Positions 44,912 through 54,701 are shown, counted from the stretch's first letter. The stretch: DNA of 64,000 nt from Acidimicrobiaceae bacterium (GCA_003138855.1 PLHF01000080.1:40653-104652), one strand, 5' to 3'. Made by a program: numbers and translations. The notes: generated by a model not told the origin, from the sequence alone.

Positions 44912-46630
44912 ATGCGCATGTCTCGGCTCCTGGTCCGCACCCTGCGAGAGGCGCCGGCCGATGCCGAGGTGGCTAGCCACCAGCTGCTGGTGCGGGGCGG
45001 GTACATCCGGCGGCTCGCCTCGGGTGTCTACACCTTCCTGCCGTTGGGAATGCGGGTGCTGCACAACGTGGAGCGGATCATCCGCGAGGAGCTCGACCGG
45101 TCCGGCTGCCAGGAGCTGCTGCTTCCCGCGTTGCAACCTATCGAGCTGTGGCAGGTGAGCGGTCGGGCCGCGCTCTTCGGGAGCGATGCGCTTCCGGCCA
45201 TGACCGTCGACGCCCGGGGGGGGACCTTCGTGCTCGGCCCGACCCACGAAGAGGTGGTGACAGTCACCGTGGGCCCGGAGGTCGACTCCTACCGTCAGCT
45301 CCCCCTGACCGTCTACCAGATCCAGGTCAAGTTCCGCGACGAGGCCCGGCCCCGGTTCGGGCTGCTGCGGACGAGGGAGCTGATCATGGCTGACGCCTAC
45401 TCCTTCGACGTGGACAAAGAGGCCATGCAGGAGTCGTACCGCACCGTCTTCGACGCCTACCTGAGGATCTTCGACCGGCTCGGGCTCGAGGCCACCCCGG
45501 TGGAGGCGGCCTCCGGGGCCATCGGCGGCGACGTCAACCACGAGTTCATGGTCCCCTCCGCCGTCGGCGAGGACCACTTCGTCTCGTGCCCGGCCTGCGG
45601 GTACGCCGCCAACGTGGAGGCGGCGATCAGGGGTGGAGCCGGCGGCGCTGCCACGGAAGGCGGGGCCGACGGGGAGGTGCCGGTGGTCGAACATCACACG
45701 CCGGAGCGCCCTGGGATCGACGACGTGGTCGCCTTCTTCGCAGGCGACGGCGTGACCGCCGCCGACCTGCTGAAGAGCATGGCCGTGTTCGACGCCGAAG
45801 GGCGTCCGTCGCTGGTGCTGCTGGCCGGCGACCGCGAGGCGCGCCTGCCGGACGGATGGCGGCTCTTCGAGGACGACGAGTTCGCAGACCACTCGTCACT
45901 GGTCAAGGGCTACATCGGACCGACCGGCCAGCAGGAGCACGGGATCCGGGTGATTGCCGACTTCGGCGTCGCCCGGCCCGGCCCGTGGATCACGGGGGCG
46001 AACCGACAGGACCGCCATGTGAGCGGCGCACTCCTCGGCCGCGACTTCGCCGTGGACGAGTGGGGGTCGTTCGTCGAGGTCACCACCGGTGATCCGTGCC
46101 CACGGTGCGGCGAGCCCGTCGGACTGGTCCGATCGGTCGAGGCCGCACACACCTTCCAGCTCGGGTACAAGTACTCCGAGGTGATGCCCGGGTCGAACTT
46201 CGTGGCCGAGGACGGGAGCGAGGCGATCTTCTCGATGGCCTGCTACGGCATGGGCGTCAGCCGCCTGCTGGCGGTGGTGTCCGAGGAGAACCACGACGAC
46301 CGGGGACTGGTGTGGCCGGCCGAGGTTGCCCCCTTCCAGGTCCACCTGGCCGCGCTCGGGGCAGGCCGGGTGCCGGAGGTGGCCATGGCGGCCGACCAGG
46401 TGTACGAACGGCTGACGGTCGCGGGTGTGGAAGTGCTCTACGACGACCGGGACGTGTCGCCCGGTGTCAAGTTCGCCGATGCCGATCTGCTCGGGGTACC
46501 GGTGCGCATGTTGGTGGGGGCCAAGGGGCTCTCGCGAGGAGTGGTGGAATGGCGCTCGCGTGCCACCGGGGAGGAACGCGACCTGCCCCTGGATGCCGTG
46601 GTGGAGGAACTGGCCGGCCTCCGGTCGTAG
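44912..46630 (+). CDS. proS: Prolyl-tRNA synthetase
   Basis: Class II synthetase, bacterial type. The 572-residue protein has SHQLLVRGGYIRRLASGVYT, motif 2 VKFRDEARPRFGLLRTRELI, the editing (INS) domain with YAANVEAA and the YIGP segment, motif 3 YGMGVSRLLAVV, and a C-terminal anticodon domain with VLYDDRDVSPGVKFADADLL. The start ATG 44912 fits the -10 spacing; a second ATG two codons later is possible. Confidence 0.96.
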   Translation: MRMSRLLVRTLREAPADAEVASHQLLVRGGYIRRLASGVYTFLPLGMRVLHNVERIIREELDRSGCQELLLPALQPIELWQVSGRAALFGSDALPAMTVDARGGTFVLGPTHEEVVTVTVGPEVDSYRQLPLTVYQIQVKFRDEARPRFGLLRTRELIMADAYSFDVDKEAMQESYRTVFDAYLRIFDRLGLEATPVEAASGAIGGDVNHEFMVPSAVGEDHFVSCPACGYAANVEAAIRGGAGGAATEGGADGEVPVVEHHTPERPGIDDVVAFFAGDGVTAADLLKSMAVFDAEGRPSLVLLAGDREARLPDGWRLFEDDEFADHSSLVKGYIGPTGQQEHGIRVIADFGVARPGPWITGANRQDRHVSGALLGRDFAVDEWGSFVEVTTGDPCPRCGEPVGLVRSVEAAHTFQLGYKYSEVMPGSNFVAEDGSEAIFSMACYGMGVSRLLAVVSEENHDDRGLVWPAEVAPFQVHLAALGAGRVPEVAMAADQVYERLTVAGVEVLYDDRDVSPGVKFADADLLGVPVRMLVGAKGLSRGVVEWRSRATGEERDLPLDAVVEELAGLRS

Positions 46631-46643
46631 GTTCCGGCGACGA

Positions 46644-46681
46644 TGCCCGGCTCGGTCGGCCGGGGTGCGGAGCGCCGGGCA
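46644..46681 (+). repeat. Long-loop inverted repeat after proS
   Basis: Arms 46644-46650 and 46675-46681 are complementary over 7 bp, with a GC-rich loop that can itself pair. No T tract follows. It may be the 3' end structure of the proS mRNA in the 310-base gap before rimP. Confidence 0.3.
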
Positions 46682-46730
46682 ATCACGGTTGTCCACAGGC
46701 GGAACCGGGGGGAATCCGCACGTCAGGCCG

Positions 46731-46759
46731 TTTACGCCGGGAACGGGCGCTGCTATACT
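46731..46759 (+). promoter_or_regulatory. Promoter of the rimP-nusA-infB operon
   Basis: TTTACG (46731-46736), a 17-bp spacer and TATACT (46754-46759) make the best sigma-70-like promoter in the window. Transcription should start near 46766, about 175 bases before the rimP ATG, leaving a long leader with an intrinsic terminator. Confidence 0.7.
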
Positions 46760-46801
46760 TTTGGATCTGCCGTTCGGTTGGAGTGGAGTGACGCTGATGG
46801 A

Positions 46802-46831
46802 GCGTGGGCGGACAGCCCACGCTTTTGTTTT
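46802..46831 (+). terminator. Intrinsic terminator (attenuator) in the rimP-nusA leader
   Basis: A perfect 8-bp GC-rich stem (46802-46809 with 46815-46822) with a 5-base loop is followed at once by TTTTGTTTT (46823-46831). It is the only textbook intrinsic terminator I see in the window, and it lies about 36-66 bases after the predicted transcription start and 110 bases before rimP. It therefore probably controls read-through into the operon. NusA itself is known to stimulate intrinsic termination, which makes feedback attractive. Confidence 0.72.
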
Positions 46832-46940
46832 GGTCCGGAACGCTCGCGCCGAAGGTGCAGAGCAGGTCGTATCAGCCAAGCCGATCACGCACGACAGGCA
46901 GCAGAATCGCCGACGAGGACACAGGAAGGAGGCAGCACGG

Positions 46941-47501
46941 ATGGTCGAGGATCTCTTTGCCACCCTCCAACCGGTGATGGCCGCTGCCCAACTCGAACTG
47001 GTCGACGTCGAGCTGAAATCGGGGGTGCTCCTGGTCACCGTGGATCGCGCCGGTGGCGTCGACCTCGAGGCGTTGACGGACGCCAACCGGGCAGCCTCCA
47101 CCCTCCTCGACGAACTGGATCCGATTCCGGGGAAGTACTCGCTGGAGGTGTCGAGTCCGGGCATCGAGCGGACCCTGCGCACACCGGCCCACTTCGTGAA
47201 GGCGGTGGGTGAGATGGTGACGGTCAAGACGCGTCCCCAGGTCCCCGGGGACCGGAGGCTCCGAGGTCGGCTGGTGGCCGCGGACGACGGCGGGTTCGAA
47301 CTGGCCGTTGACGGCGCGGCCGAGGGGCGGGTCCGACTGTCCTACCCGGACATCGATCGGGTCCGGACGGTGTTCGTCTGGGGCCCCGATCCGCGTCCCG
47401 GCGGGGGTAGGTCGGCTGGCTCCACCAAGAAGAGCGCCACGCAGCGGAAGTCAGAGCAGACGAAGACGACGGAGAAGAGGAAGCAGGTCGTTACCCCATG
47501 A
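46941..47501 (+). CDS. rimP: Ribosome maturation factor RimP
   Basis: 30S assembly factor. The 186-residue protein has LEALTDANRAASTLLDELDP, YSLEVSSPGIERTLRTPAHF and a C-terminal SH3-like domain, then a basic Lys/Thr/Ser tail. ATG 46941 has a strong GGAAGGAGG at 46924-46932. The frame stays open upstream through ATG 46797 and GTG 46788, which would translate across the terminator and add about 48 residues of non-conserved sequence. It overlaps nusA by ATGA. Confidence 0.92.
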   Translation: MVEDLFATLQPVMAAAQLELVDVELKSGVLLVTVDRAGGVDLEALTDANRAASTLLDELDPIPGKYSLEVSSPGIERTLRTPAHFVKAVGEMVTVKTRPQVPGDRRLRGRLVAADDGGFELAVDGAAEGRVRLSYPDIDRVRTVFVWGPDPRPGGGRSAGSTKKSATQRKSEQTKTTEKRKQVVTP

Positions 47502-48844
47502 GCAAGACGAACTTCGAATTCCTTGATGCGCTCGGTCAGATCGCACGGGACAAGGGAATTTCCGTGGAGACCCTCCTCGACGCACTGGCCAACGCGCTGG
47601 TGGCGGCCTACAAGCGGCGGCCCGACGCGGCCGAGGAGGCCGTGGTCACCATCGATCCGGAGTCGGGTGAGATCCGGGTCTACGGGCAAGAGCTCGACGA
47701 GGACAGCAACGTGATCCGCGAGTGGGACGACACCCCCGACGACTTCGGTCGGATCGCGGCGCAGACGGCAAAGCAGGTCATCCTGCAGCGGATCCGGGAG
47801 GTGGAACGCGACCTCAAGTACGAGGAGTACGCCGGCCGGGAGGGTGACATCGTCACAGGGATCGTGCAGCAGACCGACAACCGCTACACCCTCCTTGACC
47901 TGGGAAAGGTCGAGGCACTGCTGCCCCAGGCGGAGCAGGTCTCCTATGAACGGTACGAGCACGGGGCCCGGCTCAAGGCCTACATCGTCGAGGTGCGCAA
48001 GACCACCAAGGGCCCCCAGATCGTGGTCAGCCGTAGCCATCCGGGTTTGATCAAGCGCCTGTTCGAGCTCGAGGTCCCCGAGATCTCGTCGGGAGCGGTG
48101 GAGATCAAGGCCGCAGCCCGTGAGCCCGGCCACCGCACGAAGATAGCGGTGTGGTCGAACGACCCGAACGTGGATCCGGTGGGGGCCTGTGTGGGCGCCC
48201 GGGGTTCGCGGGTCCGGATGGTCACCAACGAGTTGCGCGGCGAGCGGGTCGATGTGGTGCCGTACTCCGATGACCCGGTGGAGCTGATCCAGTCGGCGCT
48301 GGCCCCGGCGCGTGTGCGCGAGGTGCGGCTCGACGACGAGACCGGTACGGCCACCGTCATCGTCAGCGACTACCAGCTCTCGTTGGCCATCGGCAAGGAA
48401 GGTCAGAACGCCCGGTTGGCGGCCAGGTTGACCGGTTGGCGGATCGACATCAAGAGCGAGACGCAGCTGGCCGACGAGGAGTCGGGCTACGCCGGCGAGG
48501 AGTGGGCGGAGGGCGAGTGGATCCAGAACGAATCCGGCGAGATGGTCTGGCAGCCGGCCGAGGGCGGCACCGCGGTGTCCGCCACCGAGTGGTCGCAAGG
48601 GGCTGAGGGGGCCGAAGAGGCCCCTGGCGGCGTCGACGGGACCGCCACGGGGTCGGGTGAGGCCACTGCCGCCGCGGCTGTCACCGCCTCCGCGGCCGTC
48701 ACCGCCGACGAGACGGCCATCGAGGGCATCCCCGACGAGACCACTGCCACCTCGACCGAGACCGCCTCCGAGCCGGTCGCTTCCGAAGCGGTCGGTGCCG
48801 ACGAGGGTTCCGAGGGGAGCTCAGCCGAGGGGGGTTCCGCATAG
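47498..48844 (+). CDS. nusA: Transcription termination/antitermination factor NusA
   Basis: The 448-residue protein has an N-terminal RNAP-binding domain (residues 1-125), an S1 domain (about 130-200, REGDIVTGIVQQTDNRYTLL), and two KH domains with VGACVGARGSRVRMVTNELR, GERVDVVPYSDDP and LAIGKEGQNARLAARLTGWR. The last 110 or so residues are an acidic Glu/Ala/Thr/Ser-rich tail. It is the natural candidate to act on the leader terminator of its own operon. Confidence 0.95.
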   Translation: MSKTNFEFLDALGQIARDKGISVETLLDALANALVAAYKRRPDAAEEAVVTIDPESGEIRVYGQELDEDSNVIREWDDTPDDFGRIAAQTAKQVILQRIREVERDLKYEEYAGREGDIVTGIVQQTDNRYTLLDLGKVEALLPQAEQVSYERYEHGARLKAYIVEVRKTTKGPQIVVSRSHPGLIKRLFELEVPEISSGAVEIKAAAREPGHRTKIAVWSNDPNVDPVGACVGARGSRVRMVTNELRGERVDVVPYSDDPVELIQSALAPARVREVRLDDETGTATVIVSDYQLSLAIGKEGQNARLAARLTGWRIDIKSETQLADEESGYAGEEWAEGEWIQNESGEMVWQPAEGGTAVSATEWSQGAEGAEEAPGGVDGTATGSGEATAAAAVTASAAVTADETAIEGIPDETTATSTETASEPVASEAVGADEGSEGSSAEGGSA

Positions 48845-48849
48845 CTCCG

Positions 48850-49134
48850 CTGAGGACCTGCATCGGGTGCCGACGGACGTGCTCCGCCGACAAGCTGATT
48901 CGGGTGGTGCGACGGGGTGACGCCTCGCTCCAGGTCGGCCGGCATCAGCCCGGCCGGGGTGCGTGGCTCTGTACGGACTCGCCTGGGTGTTTCGATCGGG
49001 CAGTGGAGCGGCGGGCGTTCGAGCGGGCCTTCCATGAGCGGGTCGGGAGTGCCGAGGTAGACCAGTTGAGGAATGCGCTCCGATTGCGACCCGGAGGGTT
49101 GCCAGAGCCGGGCTCGGAGGGTCCGGTGCCGTGA
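48850..49134 (+). CDS. ylxR: YlxR family (DUF448) RNA-binding-like protein, non-canonical start
   Basis: The reading frame encodes RTCIGCRRTCSADKLIRVVR then QPGRGAWLC, the YlxR signature, and runs to TGA 49132-49134. The conserved cysteine motif lies before the first GTG (48904), and no ATG, GTG or TTG precedes it in frame for a long way. The start must be CTG 48850 (used here, 94 residues) or ATA 48841, which overlaps the nusA stop and has GAGGGGGG upstream. YlxR sits between nusA and infB in most Gram-positives and affects RNase P or nucleoid functions. Confidence 0.75.
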   Translation: MRTCIGCRRTCSADKLIRVVRRGDASLQVGRHQPGRGAWLCTDSPGCFDRAVERRAFERAFHERVGSAEVDQLRNALRLRPGGLPEPGSEGPVP

Positions 49135-49203
49135 TGTGCGAGGATAGAGGGTCGTATGTGCGTGTCTGCATGTGCGACATCGAATGAAGGGCAGTAACAG
49201 CCG

Positions 49204-52200
49204 TTGCCGAAGAAGATCCGCGTCTACGAGCTCGCTCATGAGCTCGGCCTGACCAACAAAGAGGCGCTTGACCTCTGCCTGTCCCTCGGGATGGGTGTGA
49301 AGAGCCATTCGTCGTCCATCGAGGACGCCCAGGCCGACCGCGCCCGCCGAAAGGCGGACCGGGAGGGCCTCCGCCGACCGGTGCAGCCCGAAGAGCCTGC
49401 ACCTCCGGCCAAGAAGGCTGCCGCCACGAAGACGGCCGGGGCAAAGAGGGCGGCTCCTGCGCGAGCAGTCGGCGGGACTGCCGAGTCCGCTCCGAGCACG
49501 TTCGCCGAGCCCGCCGCCGATGCCGGCAGTCCGGCCGGGGCCGGCCCGGAGGCGCCGTCGACGCCTCCGATCAAGCGCTCGGGTACGAGGCTGATCACCA
49601 GCCGTCCTGCCTCCGAGCATCCAGCCGCACCGCCGCCTTCCCGTGCCCCGTCGGCGCCGATGCCCGCGGCTCCTGCCGCTGCTCCGACATCCGCACCGGC
49701 ACCGACGGCGCCTCTCGGCCCTCCGGTGGCACCTGCGACCCAGGCTCCGCCCACGCCGAGACCGGCTCCCGCCCCGGTCGCCGCCGAGGCCCAGGCTCCG
49801 TCCACGCCGAGACCGGCTCCCGCACCGACGGCCGCCGAGGCCCCCGCCGCGCCTGCGGCTGCGCCGGCCGCCCTCGTCGTGGCCGCTCCAACTGCTGCGC
49901 CGGCCGCGCCCCTCGTGGCCGCTGCGCCGGCCGCACCCGCCGCACAGCGTCCCCCTGCCCCTGTCGGCGGTGGGCCCACGCCGCCCTCGTCGGCTCCGGC
50001 CCGTCCTCCGACGAGCGCCTCGGGACGGCCGATCCCCCCTCCTCCCGGAGGACCTCCCCGATCGGTCACGGGCAAGCCCATACCTCCACCGCCTGGAGCG
50101 GGTGGTCGCCGTGCCGCCCCTGGTGCCACGCGCCCCGGGGGATCGAGCGGATACACCGGCCGCCCTGGCGGGCCCGGCTCCAGCGGTAGCCGACCCGGCG
50201 CAGGGCCCCGCACCGGTGGCCCCTCTGGGGGAGCACCTAGCACCGGCTACGGAGGCCGCCCCGGCGGCGGAACCGGTGGCGGATACGCGGGTCGTCCCGG
50301 TGGCGGTCCCGGTGGCGGTCCCGGTGGTGGCGGTCCCGGCGGTGGTCCCGGAGGCCGCGGAGGGCCCGGTGTCGGCCGTGGGCGCCCCAACCAGCGCCGA
50401 CCGCGTCGTCGCCGTCGCAACCTCGAAGAGCTCGAGCCGACGCAACTGACCGCGTACGCGCCGTCGACGGCACCTGTACCCGACATGGAGGTCATCATCG
50501 AACGCGGTTCTACCGCGCGCGACCTGGGCCCGAAGCTGAACCGGTCCGCCGGCGACGTCATCCGCTTCCTGCTGTTGCAGGGGGAGATGGTGACGGCCAC
50601 CCAGTCACTCACCGACGACATGATCCTCCTGTTCGCGGCCGAGCTCGGGGCGGAGGTCCGCCTGGTCGACCCCGGCGAGGAGCGCGAGGCCGAATTGCTG
50701 GCCAAGTTCTTCGACGAGGACGACGAGGAAGAGGACGAGGCCGATCTGCGGTCCCGGCCGCCGGTGGTCACCGTCATGGGCCACGTCGACCACGGCAAGA
50801 CACTGCTGCTCGACCGCATCCGATCGGCCAACGTCGTTGCCGGCGAGGCCGGTGGGATCACCCAGCACATCGGCGCGTACCAGGTCGAATGGAACGGGCA
50901 TCCGATCACCTTCATCGACACGCCGGGTCACGAGGCCTTCACCGCCATGCGAGCGCGTGGGGCCGAGGTCACTGACATCGTGGTACTGGTGGTGGCCGCC
51001 GATGACGGCGTCATGCCGCAGACCATCGAGGCGATCAACCACGCCAGGGCGGCCGATGTGCCGATCGTGGTGGCTGTCAACAAGGTGGACCGCGAGGAGG
51101 CCGATCCCAACAGGGTGCTCCAGCAACTGTCCGAGCACGGTCTGGTCCCCGAGGCCTGGGGCGGCGACACGATCACGGTGGAGATCTCGGCGCTCCAGAA
51201 CCTCGGCATCGACGACCTCCTCGAGCAGATCGTCCTGGTCGCCGAGGTGGAGGAGCTGGTGGCCAGTCCCGAGGGACGGGCGCGCGGCGTCGTGCTCGAG
51301 GCGGAGCTCGAGATCGGACGGGGCCCTGTGGCTTCGGTCATCGTAGAACGCGGCACCCTTCGGGTCGGCGACCCCATCGTCGCCGGCGCGGCATGGGGCA
51401 AGGTCAAGGCCCTGGTCGACGACCGCGGCGACCAGATCAAGGAGGCTCCGCCCTCCACTCCGGTGCAGGTGCTGGGGTTCTCCGTGCCGCCCGAGGCAGG
51501 TGACGAGTTCCGGGTCGCCCCGGAGCTGGCGCAGGCCCGCACCATCGGCGAGGCCCGGGCCCATCGGTACCGGGTGGCCGGCCATGTCCCGGCGGCCACG
51601 TCGGCACTGGGCGGGGCCAAGCTCGAGGATCTGTTCGAGCAGATCCAACGCGGTGAGACCGCCACCCTCAACCTGATCCTCAAGGCTGACGTCCGCGGCT
51701 CGCTCGAAGCAGTGACCGAGAGCCTGCGCAAGCTCGAGCGGGAGGACGTCAAGCTCAGCTTCGTGCACCGAGGAGTGGGAGGGATCACCGAGTCCGACGT
51801 GGAACTGGCCCAGGCGTCGAACGCCACCATCATCGGCTTCAACGTCCGGCCCGATCGGCGCTCACGCGAGATGGCGGCCAAGGCCGACGTGGAGATCCGC
51901 ACCTACGAGATCATCTACAAGCTGCTCGAGGATCTCGAGGCGGCCATGCTGGGACTGCTCTCGCCCGTCTACGAAGAGGTGGTCACCGGCGAGGCCGAGG
52001 TGCGCCAGGTGTTCCGGGTGCCCCGCATCGGGGCCATCGCCGGGTGTTACGTCCGGGAGGGCGTCATCACCCGCGGTTCGAAGGTCCGGTTCCTCCGCGA
52101 CGGTGTGGTCATCTGGAAGGGTGCCATCACCTCGCTCCGGCGGTTCAAGGACGACGCCCGAGAGGTGCAGGCCGGGTTCGAGTGCGGCATCGGGCTCTCG

Positions 52201-52269
52201 GACTACCAGGACCTCAAGGAAGGCGACCTCATCGAGACGTTCGACGAGCGGGAAATCCCCCGCACCTAG
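49204..52269 (+). CDS. infB: Translation initiation factor IF-2
   Basis: Initiator-tRNA-recruiting GTPase. The 1021-residue protein has an N-terminal IF2N domain ([20 protein letters not shown]), a disordered Ala/Pro then Gly/Arg-rich linker (about 60-400), and a second IF2N-like region (about 425-470, [20 protein letters not shown]). The G domain near residue 520 has [18 protein letters not shown] and VNKVD, followed by domains II-IV ending in [18 protein letters not shown] 49204 is chosen from the conserved N-terminus; its ribosome site is weak. Confidence 0.95.
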   Translation: MPKKIRVYELAHELGLTNKEALDLCLSLGMGVKSHSSSIEDAQADRARRKADREGLRRPVQPEEPAPPAKKAAATKTAGAKRAAPARAVGGTAESAPSTFAEPAADAGSPAGAGPEAPSTPPIKRSGTRLITSRPASEHPAAPPPSRAPSAPMPAAPAAAPTSAPAPTAPLGPPVAPATQAPPTPRPAPAPVAAEAQAPSTPRPAPAPTAAEAPAAPAAAPAALVVAAPTAAPAAPLVAAAPAAPAAQRPPAPVGGGPTPPSSAPARPPTSASGRPIPPPPGGPPRSVTGKPIPPPPGAGGRRAAPGATRPGGSSGYTGRPGGPGSSGSRPGAGPRTGGPSGGAPSTGYGGRPGGGTGGGYAGRPGGGPGGGPGGGGPGGGPGGRGGPGVGRGRPNQRRPRRRRRNLEELEPTQLTAYAPSTAPVPDMEVIIERGSTARDLGPKLNRSAGDVIRFLLLQGEMVTATQSLTDDMILLFAAELGAEVRLVDPGEEREAELLAKFFDEDDEEEDEADLRSRPPVVTVMGHVDHGKTLLLDRIRSANVVAGEAGGITQHIGAYQVEWNGHPITFIDTPGHEAFTAMRARGAEVTDIVVLVVAADDGVMPQTIEAINHARAADVPIVVAVNKVDREEADPNRVLQQLSEHGLVPEAWGGDTITVEISALQNLGIDDLLEQIVLVAEVEELVASPEGRARGVVLEAELEIGRGPVASVIVERGTLRVGDPIVAGAAWGKVKALVDDRGDQIKEAPPSTPVQVLGFSVPPEAGDEFRVAPELAQARTIGEARAHRYRVAGHVPAATSALGGAKLEDLFEQIQRGETATLNLILKADVRGSLEAVTESLRKLEREDVKLSFVHRGVGGITESDVELAQASNATIIGFNVRPDRRSREMAAKADVEIRTYEIIYKLLEDLEAAMLGLLSPVYEEVVTGEAEVRQVFRVPRIGAIAGCYVREGVITRGSKVRFLRDGVVIWKGAITSLRRFKDDAREVQAGFECGIGLSDYQDLKEGDLIETFDEREIPRT
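49741..49842 (+). repeat. Two tandem 51-bp repeats in infB
   Basis: Bases 49741-49791 and 49792-49842 are near-identical 17-codon units of the Ala/Pro linker ([17 protein letters not shown] type). Confidence 0.8.
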
Positions 52270-52332
52270 CCGAAGTCGCCGTCCGGTCTCCGGGTGGCGT
52301 CACCGAGGGTCCGGGGATGGAGCGGAGGAGCC

Positions 52333-52743
52333 GTGTCAGGTCGTCGCCAGGACAATCGGGGGGCAGCTCCCTACCCGAGGTCGTTGCGGGTCAACCAGGT
52401 GCTGCGCCAGGTGTTGGCCGAGGAGATCGAGCGACTCGCCGATGCCGACGAGCGCTTGCGCCTGGTCACCGTGACCGCGGTCGACACGGCTCCCGACCTC
52501 CGCCACGCCTCCGTGTACCTGAGCTCCCTCTCCGAGGACGCCGCGGACGCCCTGGCCGAGCGGAGGGCCCAACTGCAACGGACCCTGGGACGCCAGATCC
52601 GGATGAAGCGCACCCCCCAGCTGGACTTCGCCGTGGACCCTGCAGTGGTGGCCGGGAGCAAGGTCGAAGACGTGCTGCGTCGGATCCGAGACAAGGAGGA
52701 CGGGTCGCCGGAGGGCGATCCGTCGCCCTACTCCGAGCGGTGA
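52333..52743 (+). CDS. rbfA: Ribosome-binding factor A
   Basis: Late 30S assembly and cold-shock factor. The 136-residue protein has RVNQVLRQVLAEEIERLADA, LVTVTAVDTAPDLRHASVYL and RMKRTPQLDFAVDPAVVAG. GTG 52333 has GGAGGAG directly upstream (52324-52330). It overlaps truB by GTGA. Confidence 0.93.
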   Translation: MSGRRQDNRGAAPYPRSLRVNQVLRQVLAEEIERLADADERLRLVTVTAVDTAPDLRHASVYLSSLSEDAADALAERRAQLQRTLGRQIRMKRTPQLDFAVDPAVVAGSKVEDVLRRIRDKEDGSPEGDPSPYSER

Positions 52744-53633
52744 GTCCGCCCGGCGCCGACCAGGTGAACGGACTGGTCGTGGTGGACAAGGAGGCCGGGT
52801 GGACCTCCCATGACGTGGTCGCCCGCTGTCGGCGCATCTTCGGCCAGCGCCGTGTCGGCCACGCTGGAACGCTCGACCCCGACGCCACCGGCGTGCTCCT
52901 CGTCGGCCTGGGGCGGACCACTCGGTTGATGCGGTTCCTCACCGCCCTGCCGAAGACCTATGAGGCCGAGGTGGTCCTCGGCACGGCGACCTCCACCCTC
53001 GATGCCTCCGGCGAGGTGACCGGAACCTGGGACATGGACGGGGTCACGTTGGCGGATGTCCGGCGGGCAGCTGAGGCGCTCACCGGCCCGATCGAGCAGG
53101 TCCCACCGATGGTCTCCGCCGTGAAGGTCGGCGGCCAGCGCCTCCATGCCCTGGCCCGTCAGGGCATCGAGGTCGAGCGCGCACCCCGACCGGTCACGGT
53201 GCACCGCTTCGACGCCTCTCCCACAAAGACCCCGGGGGTGTTCCGGATCGACGTGGAGTGCTCGTCGGGAACCTACGTGAGGGTGCTGGCCGCCGACCTG
53301 GGGGCTGCCCTGGGCGGCGGCGCCCATCTCCAGAACCTCCGCCGTACACGGATCGGGTCGTTTGCCGCCGAGGACGCCCGGTTGGTCGACGAGCTGACCC
53401 CGGCCGTGGTGCTCACTCCGGCCCAGGCCCTGCGTGACCTCGACCAGGTGGTGGTGCCCATCGACGTCCAGAAGCTCGTCGCGCGTGGCCTGCCTCTCGA
53501 CCGGGTGCCACTCGGGATCACCGGGGCCGGTCCATGGGGCCTGGTCGACCAGGGGCACCGTCTGCTGGCGGTCTACGAGGCGACCGAGACCGACCGCATC
53601 CGTCCGGCCGTGGTGGTCGAGTCGGCAGGATGA
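52740..53633 (+). CDS. truB: tRNA pseudouridine-55 synthase
   Basis: Makes pseudouridine 55 in the T loop of tRNAs. The 297-residue protein has NGLVVVDKEAGWTSHDVVAR, RRVGHAGTLDPDATGVLLVG with the catalytic aspartate in TLDP, KTYEAEVVLGTATSTLDASG, VPPMVSAVKVGGQRLH and VECSSGTYVRVLAADLG. GTG 52740 overlaps the rbfA stop. Confidence 0.95.
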   Translation: MSPPGADQVNGLVVVDKEAGWTSHDVVARCRRIFGQRRVGHAGTLDPDATGVLLVGLGRTTRLMRFLTALPKTYEAEVVLGTATSTLDASGEVTGTWDMDGVTLADVRRAAEALTGPIEQVPPMVSAVKVGGQRLHALARQGIEVERAPRPVTVHRFDASPTKTPGVFRIDVECSSGTYVRVLAADLGAALGGGAHLQNLRRTRIGSFAAEDARLVDELTPAVVLTPAQALRDLDQVVVPIDVQKLVARGLPLDRVPLGITGAGPWGLVDQGHRLLAVYEATETDRIRPAVVVESAG

Positions 53634-53691
53634 GCGCCGCTGGGCCCGCCGCAGCCGGGCGGCCACGGACGGATCGTCGTTGACTCGGCGG

Positions 53692-53697
53692 TAACCT
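53692..53697 (+). promoter_or_regulatory. -10 box TAACCT of ribF
   Basis: TAACCT ends six bases before GTG 53704 (nine before the ATG at 53707). A TTGACT is present at 53680-53685 but only six bases from the -10, so it cannot be the paired -35 box. Confidence 0.3.
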
Positions 53698-53703
53698 TCC
53701 CCG

Positions 53704-54669
53704 GTGATGGACATCGTGACCGAACCATCGACCTCCCAGCCCCCTGTAGGGGGTTCCGCGGTGACCATCGGTGCATATGACGGGGTGCACCTGGGCCATC
53801 GCGCACTCCTGGCCGAGCTGAAGACGCGGGCGGAAGCCGACGGCCTGACCACCGTGGTGGTCACCTTCGACCGACACCCGGCGACGGTGGTCCGACCGGA
53901 GTCGGCGCCGTCGCTGCTGTGCGATCTCGAGCAGAAGCTCGAGTTGCTCGAGGCAGCAGGCGTCGATCGCACGGTGGTCCTCTCCTTCGACGAGGAGCGG
54001 GCCAACGAGTCGGCCGAGGCGTTCGTCGACGAGGTCCTCGTCGAGAGCCTCGATACGCGCCTGGTCGTGGTGGGCGAGGACTTCCACTTCGGGCACGGTC
54101 GCAAGGGCAATGTGGCCCTGCTGAAGGAGATGGGATCGGTGGCAGGCTTCGCCGTGGACGGCGTGTCCCTCGAGGCCGACCGGGGCCCGGGTGGCCTGCC
54201 CGGTGAGACGATCTCCTCCACCCGGGTACGCACCCTGGTGTCGGAAGGCCGAGTCGAGCACGCCGCAACCCTCCTCGGGCGGCCCCACCAGGTCAGGGGA
54301 CCGGTGGTCACCGGTGACCGGCGCGGAGGGGCCGAGCTCGGCTTCCCGACGGCCAACGTCGACGTCCCTACCGGGGTCTGCCTGCCCGCCACCGGCATCT
54401 ATGCCGGGTGGTTCGACCGGGCGGACGGAACCAGGTGGGAGGCGGCCATCTCGGTGGGCTGGCGACCCACGTTCTACGGAGGTGACGGCGAGCTCCTAGT
54501 GGAGGCCTACCTGCTCGACTTCGCCGGCGACCTCTACGGGGAGCAAGCGCGGGTGGGCTTCGTGTCCCGACTCCGCGATGAGCTGGCCTTCGAGTCGGTG
54601 GAGGCACTGGTCGAACAGATGGGACGCGACGTGGCCGAGACCCGGGCGCGCCTGGCCGCGTCGGGCTGA
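53704..54669 (+). CDS. ribF: Bifunctional riboflavin kinase / FMN adenylyltransferase
   Basis: Makes FMN and FAD. The 321-residue protein has the N-terminal nucleotidyltransferase domain (VTIGAYDGVHLGHRALL; VVVGEDFHFGHGRKGNVALL; SSTRVRTLVSEGRV) and the C-terminal kinase domain (GDRRGGAELGFPTANV; WEAAISVGWRPTF; VEAYLLDF). rpsO, the common next gene in other actinobacteria, does not follow; a minus-strand acyl-CoA synthetase does. Confidence 0.94.
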   Translation: MMDIVTEPSTSQPPVGGSAVTIGAYDGVHLGHRALLAELKTRAEADGLTTVVVTFDRHPATVVRPESAPSLLCDLEQKLELLEAAGVDRTVVLSFDEERANESAEAFVDEVLVESLDTRLVVVGEDFHFGHGRKGNVALLKEMGSVAGFAVDGVSLEADRGPGGLPGETISSTRVRTLVSEGRVEHAATLLGRPHQVRGPVVTGDRRGGAELGFPTANVDVPTGVCLPATGIYAGWFDRADGTRWEAAISVGWRPTFYGGDGELLVEAYLLDFAGDLYGEQARVGFVSRLRDELAFESVEALVEQMGRDVAETRARLAASG

Positions 54670-54701
54670 CCTCGCCTGACCTGGCACCGGTACCGCGGGG
54701 T

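Noticed and set aside
46797-46940. N-terminally extended RimP starting at ATG 46797
   Set aside because: The extra 48 residues are not RimP-like, and ATG 46941 has a much better ribosome site. The open frame may still matter for leader control.
53680-53685. TTGACT as -35 box of ribF
   Set aside because: It is only six bases from the -10 box TAACCT, which is far too close.
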